Below, piece by piece: positions 37,855 to 49,214 of a stretch of 64,000 nt of DNA. The position numbers were made by a program, and so were the translations under genes. Position 1 is the stretch's first letter. Each line of letters opens with the position of its first letter. Below the pieces are notes generated by a model. That model ran no database searches, was not told the DNA's origin, and saw only the letters and a program-made list of their open reading frames with translations. The stretch is from Siphonodentalium dalli (lineage: Eukaryota > Mollusca > Scaphopoda > Gadilida > Siphonodentaliidae): positions 42,415,797 to 42,479,796 of the forward strand of contig CP136061.1 in NCBI GenBank assembly GCA_032622095.1, in the 5' to 3' direction.

Positions 37855-39230
37855 GACGCCGTTGTTGTCAGGGGCAGAAAAGGGGGAGGGGCAGAAAAAA
37901 AATTGTCGCCGATTGCCACCAAACTTATATATAATAATCCCCATAATATGAGGAATCTAATGGCGTGGTTTAAATATGGCAAAAGTCGCACCGTTCGCGT
38001 CAGGGGTGCCGGAAGGGGGGGGGGGGGCATATATTTTTTTCTGTCGCCGATTGCCACGAAACTTACATATAATCATCCCCATGATATGAAGAATCCAACG
38101 GTGTGGTTTAAATATGTCAAAAGTGGCGTCGTTTGAGTCAGGGATGAGGGGGCACCAAAATTGATAAAACTAATTTTAGCGCCGATTTCCACCAAATTGA
38201 TATATATTCTTCTTCATGATACAAGGAATCTAATTGTGCGATTTAACAACGCCAAATTGTTGTTTTTGGATGAGAGATTGCGGATGGGGTGGGCACTAAA
38301 TTTGATAATAAGTCGCCGATTGCCACCACACTTATACAACATCATCCCCATGGTATGAGGAGTCTAATGGTGTGGCTTTTATCTGTCAAATGTGGCCTCA
38401 TTCGAGTCAGGGTTGCATTGAAAGGGACAGGGGCACCAAAATTGATGCATAATTTTTTTAGGGCCAATTTCCACCAAATTGATACACGTTCTTATCCATG
38501 ATACGAGGAATCTAATCGTGATTTAAAGACGCCATGGTGGTGCTGTTTGGGTGAGAGATGGAGAGGGGAGGGATTGGCACCAAATTTGATATAAAAATTG
38601 TTTAGTCGCCGATTATCACCAAACTTATAAACAATCATCTCCATGATATCAGGAGTGTAATCGTGTGGCTTAAGGATGTCACAAGTGGGGCCATTCGAGT
38701 CAGTGGTGTATAGAGATGAGAGGGACATAAAAAATTATATCTATATGTTTAGTGCCGATTTCCACCAGATTGATACATATACTTCTCCGTGATACGAGGA
38801 ATCTTATCGTGTGGTTTAGATACACCAAATTGGTGCCCTATGGGTGAGAGATATGGGGACCTTAATTTGATACGAATTTGTATACTCGCCAATTTTCACC
38901 AATTTCATATATATGCATCTCTAATCTCTAATGAGTCTTAGTATGTGCAGCTTGAGTTCGAAATAGGGACGGGAGGGTCACCAAAACTAATACAAAATAT
39001 TTTTAGTACCAATTACCATCAAATTCAGACACGTTCTTCTCAAATGATACAAGAAATAAATTTAATAAACCAAATTCCACCAAATTCATACACGTTTTCT
39101 CTAATGATATACCATGAATTAAATCACATTTGGTGTCGTTTGCGTCACGGATGGGGAGTGGATATGCACTATCATTGATAAGATCGCTATTCGCCGATAT
39201 CCACATATAAGTTATATACAGTCACCAGGC
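37855..39230. repeat. About 140-bp tandem repeat with alternating subtypes
   Basis: Around ten diverged units begin near 37905, 38041, 38180, 38313, 38460, 38607, 38752, 38887, 39005 and 39190. One subtype reads 'cgccgattgccaccaaactt', the other 'gccgatttccaccaaattga', and the two mostly alternate. Each unit also has a 'catgatatgaggaatctaa'-like segment and a G-rich segment. Short frames on both strands come from the repeat. Confidence 0.8.
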
Positions 39231-39402
39231 CATCTCCATATCATTTTAAGTAGTTGGGCGTTCACATTTCACAATCCCGACATATGGTGACCCACATAAG
39301 TCACTTGAACAATTATATCTTCTTAACAGTCATATTTATATGGGAATGGCAATCAATGCATTCACACAATGAGCTAGCAAAAAGATATAACTAGAAGAAG
39401 CA
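39231..39402. other. Dispersed repeat fragment
   Basis: Shares 'cacataagtcacttgaac' and 'agtcatatttatatgggaa' with 35580-35635. No gene. Confidence 0.45.
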
Positions 39403-39905
39403 TTAAAGGTACGGTTGGCCTTGGCGGTGGGGTATCCTGTGAAAATATTCCCAGCCGTCAAAAACCGCTACAAACAGAAAGAACATCAAAATGTAGACAG
39501 ACTTTGTCCGTATACAAATAAGAAATATCGCATAAACAGTATGTTATTGTCAAATGTTTGACCATTGTTATGTAAACAAAAGCTTAAAAAGTTACTTTTC
39601 TGGTGTTTGTTTATATTATGATAGTAAACATAAAGAGCGTTCTTTGTTGGTGAATTCCTTATATGGAACTAATAAAGAGCGTTTATGCCATTTGTGTGTG
39701 ATTAGCTAGTAGCACTGTGCTGTCTTCTGTAACACAATCAGGCTCTTGCTTAGGTAAAATATAGTGGACCTTTATGATAACATGCTGTTTACGTGATGGT
39801 CATGGTATATATGAACGAAACTGTATGCGTTTTAATGTTTTTCTGTTTACGGTGATTAGAACAAATATGAATATTTTCGACAACTAAGGCCTCACGTGCC
39901 TTTAA
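39403..39905 (+). repeat. D element
   Basis: 503 bp, bounded by TTAA, near-identical to 31296-31799 along its length. Opens TTAAAGGTACGGTTGGCC and closes 'tcacgtgcctttaa'. Confidence 0.85.
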
Positions 39906-40071
39906 ACGTATATTTATCATTCTATTGAAGAGATACATATATTCGTGCAAATGAGATACCTCGAACCGTCAGAGGATTGCATATATATAATAACAAAATT
40001 TAGTCTGTTCCATTCAATACAGTTTCACAAAAAGTTACAATTTGTCAAGAGATATGGAAGGCCTGTTCAAA

Positions 40072-40171
40072 NNNNNNNNNNNNNNNNNNNNNNNNNNNNN
40101 NNNNNNNNNNNNNNNNNNNNNNNNNNNNNNNNNNNNNNNNNNNNNNNNNNNNNNNNNNNNNNNNNNNNNNN
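40072..40171. other. Assembly gap (100 N)
   Basis: Exactly 100 N, a conventional scaffold-gap placeholder, so the real distance is unknown. A tandem repeat starts immediately to the right. Any reading frame drawn across it is meaningless. Confidence 0.98.
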
Positions 40172-40790
40172 TTCAGCAACTCACTGTATAATCATACACG
40201 CCATCCATGATCATACAGCTAATCCCCATACACCCACCAATGATAATACATCCACGAAATATATAAACATATACCACAAGGACACTTCCTATATATCCAC
40301 ACGCTCGATAATGTCCACCCAGCTTACTCCAGGTATGCATATACACTTCAATCATGACCGTACAGTCATTCCATGTATACCTATACACATTACCCGTAAC
40401 CATAAAATAACTCCCTAGTTATCCACACACCCCATCCATGATCATACAGACAACATTTGTACATCCCACCCATGACCTTACAGTCACTCCATATATACAT
40501 AATCAACACATAGATGACCATGTAGCTATATCCATACACCACATCAATGTCCATACAGGCACATCGGGTGCACCCGTACTGGATAGACACAACCATACAC
40601 CATACATTCACTCCATTCACCTCACACATGACCATGACCTCTCCCTGTATACCAATACATCTTACCATGGACAACCAACACATAACCATATAGTCACTCC
40701 TTGTACCTATTCACATCATTCATGACATACAATAACTCCCTGTATACCTATTCACCTCACCTATGATCATAGAGTAACTCCCTGACTACC
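40172..40790. repeat. Imperfect minisatellite of about 45-50 bp, next to the gap
   Basis: Recurring 'catccatgatcatacag', 'catgaccttacagtcactcc' and 'tatacctattcacctcacc' define about a dozen degenerate units. Its location beside the gap suggests that the array caused the assembly break. Frames at 40173-40725 derive from the repeat. Confidence 0.75.
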
Positions 40791-41050
40791 ATCTTGGCAT
40801 CCACCCTGTATCCAGTTGATATTTTTTGTTATCATAATGGACAGAATAGCAACAGATTATGGTTCATCTCGGTTCCGTCTCAAAGTTCTGCCTGCTTCCT
40901 TCCAATAAAATGGCCAGAATCACAAAACAAGTTCTCGGCAAAATTCCATACTTTAAAATGAATTTGTCATGCCCCATACGGAACTGGGACAACCAGAATA
41001 GAACATATAGTTGTCAGTTAATTAACTAACACGTATAATAACCAGTTAAC
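40791..41050. other. No gene recognised
   Basis: Short stretch between the minisatellite and a minus-strand exon-like frame. No repeat end or coding signal seen. Confidence 0.4.
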
Positions 41051-41246
41051 CAAGGCGATAGAACACACCATACTTCCACAACCGGGCTGCACTTTTGAAC
41101 GACTCAAGGCCGGTGGCAGTTAAAAGACTGAGTTTCTCATCAGAAGTTTTTTCGCAAATGATGCAGTGGTCAACGTTTTCACTCAAGCGTCTTCGTCTAG
41201 CTTTGGACGACTGGACTGAGGTCCATTCTAGCTCATCCTCATCCAT
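41051..41246 (-). CDS. Putative exon with a CxxC motif ('CIICEK'), minus strand
   Basis: From an ATG at 41246 the frame reads 'MDEDELEWTSVQSSKARRRR', then 'CIICEKTSDEKLSLLTATGL', then 'AARLWKYGVFYRLG'. It stops at a possible splice donor (GTTAAC at 41050). An acceptor-like 'attcatttcag' lies about 20 bases upstream of the ATG. The layout (acidic start, CIICxK, then a Leu/Ala-rich helix ending near AARLRKD) is one I associate from memory with large invertebrate gene families of unknown function that often occur next to mobile elements. Trp and Tyr stand where Arg and Asp are usual, which may mean decay. No partner exon was found. Confidence 0.4.
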
Positions 41247-41289
41247 ATTTATAGTCGGTTGGAATTTACCTGAAATGAATGTAAAATTC

Positions 41290-41590
41290 ACTTATAGTTG
41301 CTTGCCAGTATGGTTCCCCACCCACCAGAAAATTACAAAAATGGACAATCCCCTTACATGCACTGGCCACCACTAGTATGGTTGCCCACCCACCGGAAAA
41401 TTACAAAAATGGACAGTACTTCCCTTATAGGCGCTGGCCAGTACTTACTAGTATATGGTTGTCCCACCCACCGAACAAGTTAAAAACATGGACAGCACTT
41501 CCCTTATAGGCACTGACCAGTGCTAGTATGGTTGCCCCACCCACAGGAAAACTTACAAAATGGACATAATATAAGAATATAATCGTATAC
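41290..41590. repeat. About 80-bp tandem repeat, four units
   Basis: Units contain 'agtatggttgccccaccca', 'ggaaaattacaaaaatggac' and 'acttcccttataggc', starting near 41307, 41375, 41450 and 41525. No gene. Confidence 0.75.
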
Positions 41591-42870
41591 ATGTTTTGCT
41601 GAGTGTTCATTTTTCAACTGACACACCGTGACGCATCATATTAATGGGTATATATTCACTATAAGTCATATAAATAATGGTAATTACCTTCTAGTGTTCC
41701 TATGGAATGGAGGGTCCAACATTCTGTAGAAAAACTCAGCGTGAAAAAGTAGATCGTTGGCGGCCATTTTGCTTCCGGTTGAGAGACTACCAGTTGAATG
41801 TTCATGTGATGTCATGACGTAACGTCATGACATCATAACATCACATTGAGCCAGCTCGTGAGTGGGTCAGTCAAGTTTCCACGCATAGCCTACACCTTTC
41901 TTCAAATAATCACACATTTTTTCGCTAAAATCAACGTTTTGCTGGAAATCAAACATATTTAAGGTATAAACAGTTTCCATGGAAACCACACAATGTTCGG
42001 GTTCCAAAATAGGTTGAAACACAAAAGCCTAAATCCTCCCGATTAAAATGACATATAAGTTGTCCATGTGTCTGAAAAATACGCCATGTTATATACCGAT
42101 TCCAAAAATCACCCACTTTTCACTAAAATAGCTATATTTGCCCCAAAAACCAGCGGAAAACTAATAATAAAGGTATCTATGTTCGATAATTATGTGCGTG
42201 TGATCTTGTCGTGTTCTTAACATGACAAATTATGGGATATTGCTGTGACTAAAGTTACCTAAGATGCTTACCCAATACAGGTATGTTTCAAATGTATTCA
42301 GATGTGTTTTTTCCCAGGATTTTATATATATTTCACCGTACAAGCCGTTTCCATGGTAACCACAAACTTTTTGTTTCTAAATCAGATTGGAACACAAAGC
42401 TCACATCCTCCCGATTACATCGACATATGAATTGTCCCTGTGGTAGATATATATGGCACGTTATACTGCGATTCCAAAAATCACCCATTTTTGCATAAAA
42501 TCACATGATTTTACACAAAAACAGTAATATCTGCCTGTATATTAGGTCAGGAAGTCACGTGACCATGTCATGTGTTTAACATTACCATACTCGGTGATAA
42601 TACTTAGAATTTCACTTTCCCATATTATCAAGACTCAAAAAATATTCAGAATGGAGTAGTTCCTATTCATCCAAATGGTGTTTTATACAAGTTGCACACC
42701 CTTTTTCGGAGACCGTTTCCATGGCAACCGCACCACTTTCAGATTCCACAGCAGGCCTCATCGAATAGCATACATGCTCAGATTTCCAACGACACCAAAT
42801 CTATCCTTAAGTACCATAGGCCCATTTATCTCCTTAAATATGACCCTTTTTGGCTCTTGGCCGCTCACCT
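41591..42870. repeat. Imperfect repeats of about 375 bp, no gene
   Basis: Three diverged units near 41965, 42345 and 42708 share 'gtttccatgg', 'tcctcccgatta', and 'gattccaaaaatcaccca' in the first two. A small hairpin with 'gtcatgacgtaacgtcatgac' lies at 41812-41832. No SLC4 exon was found here, although this is just upstream of the first recognised one. Confidence 0.55.
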
Positions 42871-42874
42871 AATT

Positions 42875-42934
42875 TATTTTCTTATATATGCGATACGGAG
42901 ACTCGCAAATATAAGAGAATACATTGGCACAGGG
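42875..42934. repeat. Fragment of the palindromic MITE core
   Basis: 'ttcttatatatgcgata' and 'actcgcaaatataagagaat' followed by 'cattggcacaggg' match the core palindrome of the PB-A and PB-B elements, with losses in both arms. It ends 55 bp upstream of an SLC4 exon. Confidence 0.7.
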
Positions 42935-42989
42935 TTTTCCTTAAAAGCCCTTGTCATGAAAGTGTTAATGTCTATCAATATATTTTCAG

Positions 42990-43136
42990 GTATTCCATGA
43001 TGTTGCTTATCATGCCAAAAATAATCACGACCTGTTAGCAGGTATTGATGAGTTTATGGATCAAGTCACAGTTCTTCCCCCTGGCGAATGGGACCCTTCT
43101 ATACGAATCGAGCCTCCCAAGCAAATTCCATCACAG
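42990..43136 (+). CDS. SLC4A-like: SLC4 bicarbonate transporter, exon 1 of those seen (end of cytosolic domain)
   Basis: 49 codons, phase 0 at both ends, between 'tattttcag' and 'gtaagt'. It reads '[20 protein letters not shown]', then '[18 protein letters not shown]', the very conserved end of the SLC4 cytosolic N-terminal domain. The family moves bicarbonate or carbonate, with Na+ in the branch indicated here, across the plasma membrane. The preceding exon should encode the 'IGRSIATLM' part of the domain; I did not find it upstream, and it may lie in the gap or outside the window. Confidence 0.96.
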
Positions 43137-45058
43137 GTAAGTGTTTTATAGTAATTAGAAGGGAATTGGACGTCGTAAATGACGGGTCTATAGCGATTTG
43201 TTGGTTTACTGATGCAAGCGGCATAACTCTATTGTATATATATCATGCACTTGATACAGGATACTTGGTAGAGGTCTCTTAGTGGTCTCAGTGGCGCCCA
43301 TGCTTTCGTATTATAAAACCCTGTGGAAATTTTGTAATTACGACCCTTGGAAAATGTGCTACATCTCAGGCTGTCTTTAACCGATCGGCCTGAAATTTTG
43401 CGTGTCGTATTCTAAGATGTATCACATCGGATGTTCCATATTTGGGCTACATTGCATACATGCGAGGCTCCCTATATAAGAGAATGCACTGGCACAGGAT
43501 CTTTAATTCTGTACCAGTGCAACTTCCGTCATGAAAGGGTTAATCACATGCGCATTTGGCCATTCTTCAGGATTCCTGCGACACCTTGAAAACCGTGGAA
43601 TTTGACAATAAATAACTGTTCAAGGGCCCTTGAAAACCCTGGAATCCTTGTACACAATGTATCTACACATATAAGTTGCAATTATTACTTGCGCCAGTCC
43701 ATGCTGGACGCAAGTAATGTTTTCGGTGCGGATCTTTGTCTGTTGTCTGTCCTTCCGTGAATATGTTACGTCATACCGGAAGTACATACTGTAAAGAATG
43801 CACACGGAATAATATGAAATGGTTGCATCAATTGTAATTTAAATCAACATATATACTTAATTTGCATTGTTATCTGGTTTTATTTTGGTTATAAATCGTT
43901 CATAAATGAACAATATTGAATGATTTCTTTCTGGAAACCGATCAAGATGCGATGACGTCATGATGCACATCAGGACAGCACAAGCTACATGGGCACGCAA
44001 AACACCAGACATGATCGCGTCGATGTCCAGACAGCTGAGACCCGCATTGCACGGGCAGGCTAAACCATTCTAACTGCCAACAACTTCGTGTTCTATTATT
44101 ATAAATATATATATACTGCATGAAAAATAAAAGTGGGCAATAGTACTGCCCATTAGAAGCCTATTTTATGTAACTTGAAACACGGGAAATGTGTTTAGAT
44201 CATGTCTAAAAGATGCGCGCGGAATAGTTTTTTTTCGCAGAGAAGTGAGGTGCGAACATATTTCTGGAAAGTTTCTTTGAAGTTCAAAACATTTTCGAAA
44301 GATCATGGTACATATAAATCATCTCCGGCCAAACAGTCGAGCGCGTGGTTCAGTTGAGAAACAATTGCACTGAAAAATGTGAATGTTGAAACATACGGAT
44401 TATTAAATGCCTTATTAATTAACTGGGAAAACAACCTTTCTCATTTTCAACGCAATAGACATTTTGATGATATGTTCCCGAAGACTGTATAGATCAGTCG
44501 CTATAAGGGCATGCTCACATTGACACACTGTTCGCGTGGTCGCGTGTCTTTTATTTATTTGTGTCGGTTTTTGTAACTTACTTTGACGGTTTTTGCCGCT
44601 GAAGTGCTATGGCATACACGCTTGACATCATTCTAGTCAAACTAGTAATTTAACCCAATTGGTATATAATATATATTAGCATCATCGGCAATCAATCATC
44701 TTCACACCCTTCATGTAAACGATGTCTCTATTGTTCTATAAATATGTCAAACAACTCCTACGTATCATTAGTGTAATAGATCAACTTGAAATAGTCTGTC
44801 CTTGTACCCAAATATTTCAGCGATGAATGAACTGAGATTTGATATCTAGATTTGTTTTTATCGATCTCTCAAACGAGGAGCCAACACCCGTGGTTCAAAG
44901 TGGTGTTGGTAAGACAAAACATGTCAAATGTGTGATGGGCGCAAGTATAGGCAGCTCCAGTGAGTGCATTCTAGTTTATACATGTAATAGCTCAAATTTT
45001 GTGAGCCGGTTCTCATCTGATACTTTAAAATCTTGCATTCTTGACTTTCTGATTACAG
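43137..45058 (+). other. SLC4 intron, 1922 bp
   Basis: Contains a half copy of the palindromic MITE core (43451-43498, ending 'gaatgcactggcacagg') and a dispersed repeat around 43680-43780 ('ttgcgccagtccatgctgga'). No additional exon is evident. Confidence 0.7.
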
Positions 45059-45168
45059 GAAGGAAGGAAAACAGCTGGTGCTTCTCATCCTCTACCCAAT
45101 GGAAAGACTGTCGTCGATGGCGAGGAGGAAGGGGAGGGAAGCAAAGAAGGTCTCATCCGAACAGGAAG
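45059..45168 (+). CDS. SLC4A-like: SLC4 exon 2 of those seen (linker before the membrane domain)
   Basis: 110 bp, phase 0 to 2, between 'ctgattacag' and 'gtcagt'. It reads 'EGRKTAGASHPLPNGKTVVD', an acidic 'GEEEGEGSKEG' and 'LIRTGR'; the last Arg codon is split with the next exon. In sodium-coupled SLC4 proteins this variable hydrophilic stretch joins the cytosolic and membrane domains and ends in an R-T-G/K-R-type sequence before 'FGG'. The other two frames across this region are shadows. Confidence 0.92.
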
Positions 45169-45746
45169 GTCAGTATAACCCTGAGCTTCAATTGGTGGGA
45201 GTTGTTCAGATATTAAAGACATATTATGTAATTATTCGGGTGTGTGAAAAAAATAAGTTAGTATTTAGGCTGGTGGAATATAGCATTCTAGTAACATCGC
45301 CGAAAATTTCAAACAAATCGACCTTACAATTCCATAGAAAACATTGTCTGAACTACATGCAGTTGTAAATATATACATCTCGATTAGGGATGCTACTATC
45401 TGCGATAAGCTAACGAAAATGATTTCGCCATCGAGAGTCGCTGTATTTAATTAATATATAAAATGTTACGCCGTTTGTTGTCAATTTGGATATAATATTT
45501 GTAAAAAATACTACTTTGAGCAAGATTATTCTCCATTTCTATTTGATAGCCTACCGGAGTGTTTCACATTTCTTTAAGTTAAAAAAAACATATGGTCTTA
45601 TTATCCGAACATGTCCAACCGGAACTACTTGTAAATGATTACTTACATGAAACAGATTAACAGATTATCCCTTTCTATACTAAATGTATTCTCCCACTCA
45701 GTTAAAAACATATACATTGGAATGGTCTATTATTCATCTGAAGGGA

Positions 45747-46165
45747 TGTTAAAGGGGCACTGTACCTAAATCCAGCCATTTATGGGGCTATACTCAACAG
45801 AAAATATCCCATACAAAAATTAATATGAATCAAGAATGAGAGTTAACTAACATACACAAAGAACCACGGTCAACCACCTATAACAACCTGATAATTATAA
45901 TGAAAATGTGTAAAAGTCTGAAGCCATTTACTCAATTTCATTATAGTTACCATGTTATTTGCATCGTCCATAGAGCACATGAGTGTATTTTGCACTCATC
46001 CCTGTCTCAAATTCATTCATTTGTTGCATATTTTCTGTTGAATAGAGTAGGATATAATAGAGTAGGATATAATAGAGTAGGATATAATAGAGTAGGATAT
46101 AATAGAGTAGGATATAATAGAGTAGGAGATGGCACCATAAATGGCTGGATTTAGGTACAGTCTCC
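45747..46165. repeat. TTAA inverted-repeat element carrying a 15-bp minisatellite
   Basis: Left end 'ggggcactgtacctaaatcc' followed by 'agccatttatgg' is matched by the inverse 'ccataaatggctggattt' and 'aggtacagtctcc' near 46130-46165. A diverged second right end follows to 46220. Five perfect 15-bp units (AGAGTAGGATATAAT, 46044-46118) and a partial sixth sit just inside the right end. Confidence 0.7.
46044..46118. repeat. 15-bp minisatellite, five perfect units
   Basis: AGAGTAGGATATAAT repeated five times without change, then a partial unit. The multiple-of-three period keeps a frame open here, but it is not coding. Confidence 0.95.
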
Positions 46166-46222
46166 TTGTAATAGAGTAGGAGATGGCCCCATAATTAGCT
46201 GGATTTAGCTACAGTCTCCCTT

Positions 46223-46621
46223 TTAAAGGTACTCAATCTGATTGGACGGTCCTCATATCATCAGATTCCAACAACAATATTTTTTAAAATGCCGCTTCAG
46301 TTATCAGAATCGATTAATTGCCCAAAAATAATGCTAACCACAGTCAACTATAGTATAAAATTGTCGAAAACCTGTTATTTATCAACATTTTGTTCAAATT
46401 TTTTTGCCTGGTTGTCAAATATCAGACACAAAAAAGCCACTTGCAATTTGGTCCGAGACCGTCTTCTCATTGACTTTTTACTGGGCCACTCAAAAGTATC
46501 GGTGATGAAAAATAATAGATTTCAAAAAACGATATGTGATCACTCTGAGCTTTGATGGGTGGGTTCCTCGACTCAAATAAAATATTTTTTACCCCCGATG
46601 CCAAGAAAATAGTAATTTGCT
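46223..46621. repeat. C element, right end missing, next to a PB-B MITE
   Basis: Opens TTAAAGGTACTCAATCTGAT and runs to 'gccaagaaaatagtaatttg'. Instead of the usual right terminal repeat, a PB-B MITE begins at TTAA 46622. Confidence 0.7.
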
Positions 46622-46625
46622 TTAA

Positions 46626-46879
46626 CCCTTTGAGTGCCAGGTCCGATTTTTGTATCAACCCATATACCCTGTGCCAATGCATTCTCTTATATATGCGAGT
46701 CGACCATAGGTCGCCTCGCATATATAAGAGAATGCATTGGCTTAACAATTGTTTGTTTTTTTGTTTTTTTTTACAATTTTTTACAATTTTTTACAATTTT
46801 AATATATTTTATTATATTCTTTAACAGACTTATTGTGTAGGTTTAGGGCCGATAATATCGGCCCCTGGCACTCAAAGGG
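46626..46879 (+). mobile_element. PB-B MITE, copy 1
   Basis: 254 bp between TTAA 46622-46625 and 46880-46883. Ends are CCCTTTGAGTGCCAGG and the inverse CCTGGCACTCAAAGGG, typical of piggyBac-like elements. It contains one core palindrome (about 46673-46740) and a 'gggccgataatatcggcccc' hairpin near the right end. Confidence 0.85.
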
Positions 46880-47920
46880 TTAAGGAAATATAAGCAGACA
46901 ACAGACAACTCAAGTACAGAGGGATTTCTTATTCATTAGTGGGAAATGCTCAGATAATAAGTTTAACATTTCTTTCCTAAGGGAACTACTCGTCAGTGAG
47001 TATTTCGTAAAGAATGGTTTAAAGATGATCTATATCTTCCTAAATACACTTTATAATGTTTCCAGGGTATAAAACAATAAATATGAGTCGAAAACACCTG
47101 TCCGAAAATGGTTCTTTCAATTAATATTTTTTCATATGTATATTTTCTTATATATGCAATAATCAATTGGGACAATTTTTCATTACTATTTTTAGAATTT
47201 TAGCCAGAGTTATCCCGCATGCTATGCTCGGAACGAACAGGAGCTGTAAATGTACCAAAATCATTGTGTCAATATTATACCAAAAAATTTGAAATAAAAT
47301 AAATATAATTGATAGAAGCATTTCCAGACAGGGGTCTTCGGTTCATATTTATTATTTTATACTATACAACACTTGTTATAGGAAGAGATAGACCATCAAT
47401 CTGATCAGACGGTCCCCATACCATCAAGATACAACAACAACATTTCTTCAAAATACGCTTTTGTTATCAGAATTGATTTATTGCAACAAAATAATGCTAA
47501 CCACTGTCAACTATGGTATCAAATTTCCCAAACTTGTTATTTATCAACATTTTGTTCAACATACATGTACATATTATCACTAAAGTATCACAAAATTTGA
47601 CCGTATTACCTCTTGATTTTAGAGTTATCCATCTTCATCCGGTATTTTGTTCAAGACCCTCCAAATTTCCCAAACTTGTTATTTATCAATATTTTGTTCA
47701 ACAATATATGGCCATATTATCACTAAATTATCAAAAAAAATTACCGTATTACCACTTGATTTTAGAGTTATCCATCTTCATTCGCAATTTTGTCCGAGAC
47801 CCTCCATTTGACCACGCGTTTCTGGGTCACATATTATTACACATCTCGAGAAATAACAAACATCAAAAATCGATATCTGATCACTCTGAGCTTTGATGGG
47901 TTCCTGGACTCGAATCAATT

Positions 47921-48067
47921 AAGAAATAAATACACGGTGTATCGGTGTGTATGGTCAAGTTGTACCACAAAAAACTGATTGTAGGACGACGCGTAGCGGA
48001 GTCCTACAATTAGTTTTTTGTGGTACAACTTGACCATACACACCGATACACCGTGTATTTATTTCTT
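47921..48067. repeat. 147-bp palindrome (67-bp arms, 13-base loop)
   Basis: Arms 47921-47987 and 48001-48067 are exact inverses except one base (c at 47978 region against t at 48011). The loop is GACGCGTAGCGGA. Such symmetry in transcribed intronic DNA would give a stable hairpin RNA. Confidence 0.95.
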
Positions 48068-48916
48068 TTGTAATACGACTGAAAGTGTATGGTCACAATT
48101 CGACTGAATAGTCAACGAAATACTGCGCCTTTTTCGGTCTCAGGTGAGAAAACATTTCGTGGTGTAATTCGTATTGGGCGTACTCGATTTCTTTGCATGG
48201 AGTACTCTGGTAATGTCTTGTCTTGTTATGAAATTCCCCCTTTGACTTTTCGAGGCACCTCTTCTAGAAATAATCGTTGTGATTGGCTAAAAAACGATGT
48301 GTTTTCAGCGGCGCCCGTGCGTTTCATTTAAATTGTACAGGAAATACGATTGCCGTCATTTCTGTTTTGAACGTTGTTGGGACATGAATATGATCATCTA
48401 AGCGATCTAAGTGATCTAGTTTACTAAACTAATCTTATTCCCCTTCTGTACTGGTGAACACACTCTTTCATTTTCAACTTGATTCCGAAATATCGAATAT
48501 GATCGAGATTCGAATCGACGAATGCACAGCCCGGCCCCATGGATTTATTTTGTCATTTAATATACTTATTAAGTAACTTTCTTTGGTCGTAACATATATC
48601 AATATAACATAACATCATTTGGACCATATTCATTGGCAACCAAACTGGTTTCAAGCGACAAATCGCTAGAAAATTCGCAAGATTGTCAAGATGTAGCAAA
48701 ATTCAAAGGGTTACGGGTGCGGGTGTACTCCGTTGATGCCCCGTTTGCGCGGAGTTGGAAAAGTCGCGTGCGGCGATCTGAATAAACCGATTTTTTTTTG
48801 TGGTACAATTGGAAAAAGTAGAATTGTACCACAAAACTGGAACGAGATAGCCATGGTAACTCGGGCCACTGGCCAATCAGGACATGGCTTTTAAGCATAG
48901 TTAGGCAGGGTCGTAT
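47921..48916. mobile_element. 1-kb insertion with a 147-bp near-perfect palindrome
   Basis: Inserted in a C element. It starts with the palindrome at 47921-48067. Near its right edge is 'gtcgtattacaa' (48909-48920), the inverse of 'ttgtaatacgac' at 48068-48079. A smaller hairpin with 'tgtggtacaatt' and 'aattgtaccaca' lies at 48800-48835 and shares its motif with the large palindrome. An 80-residue frame at 48089-48331 has no recognisable motif. Type unknown. Confidence 0.6.
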
Positions 48917-49007
48917 TACAAATATTGTTAACCCCAAAGCCAAAGAAATAGTAATTTAGGAGCGTCTGGTCGGATTGAGTACCTTTAAGGTATAGAGATT
49001 AGGTTAA

Positions 49008-49214
49008 CCCTTTGAGTGCCAGGTCCATTTTTGTATCAACCCATATACCCTGTGCCAATACATTCTCTTATATATGCCTCGCATATATAAGAGAATGCAT
49101 TAGCCTAACAATTTTTTATTTTTTTTACAATTTTAATTATTTATTCTTATTTTCTTTAACAGACTTATTTTGTAGGTTTAGGGCCGATGAGATCGGCCCC
49201 TGGCACTCAAAGGG
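49008..49214 (+). mobile_element. PB-B MITE, copy 2, just upstream of an SLC4 exon
   Basis: 207 bp between TTAA 49004-49007 and 49215-49218, with CCCTTTGAGTGCCAGG ends. The core palindrome is shortened (the central part is lost). The right TTAA is only 28 bases from the acceptor AG at 49245-49246. Confidence 0.85.

Larger units (their letters stand above)
47395..48989. repeat. C element split by a 1-kb insertion
   Basis: C sequence runs from 47395 ('caatctgatcagacggtccc') to about 47918 ('gactcgaatcaatt') and resumes at about 48917 ('attgttaaccccaaagccaa') to its end 'cggattgagtacctttaa' at 48989. The left part contains an internal partial duplication ('tttcccaaacttgttattta' at 47523 and 47667). 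The first bases of C are missing. Confidence 0.7.

Noticed and set aside
39945-40418. 157-residue frame
   Set aside because: It runs through the 100-N gap.
45078-45368. 96-residue frame overlapping the SLC4 linker exon
   Set aside because: Wrong frame. The frame giving 'EGRKTAG...LIRTGR' fits the flanking exons in phase and family sequence.
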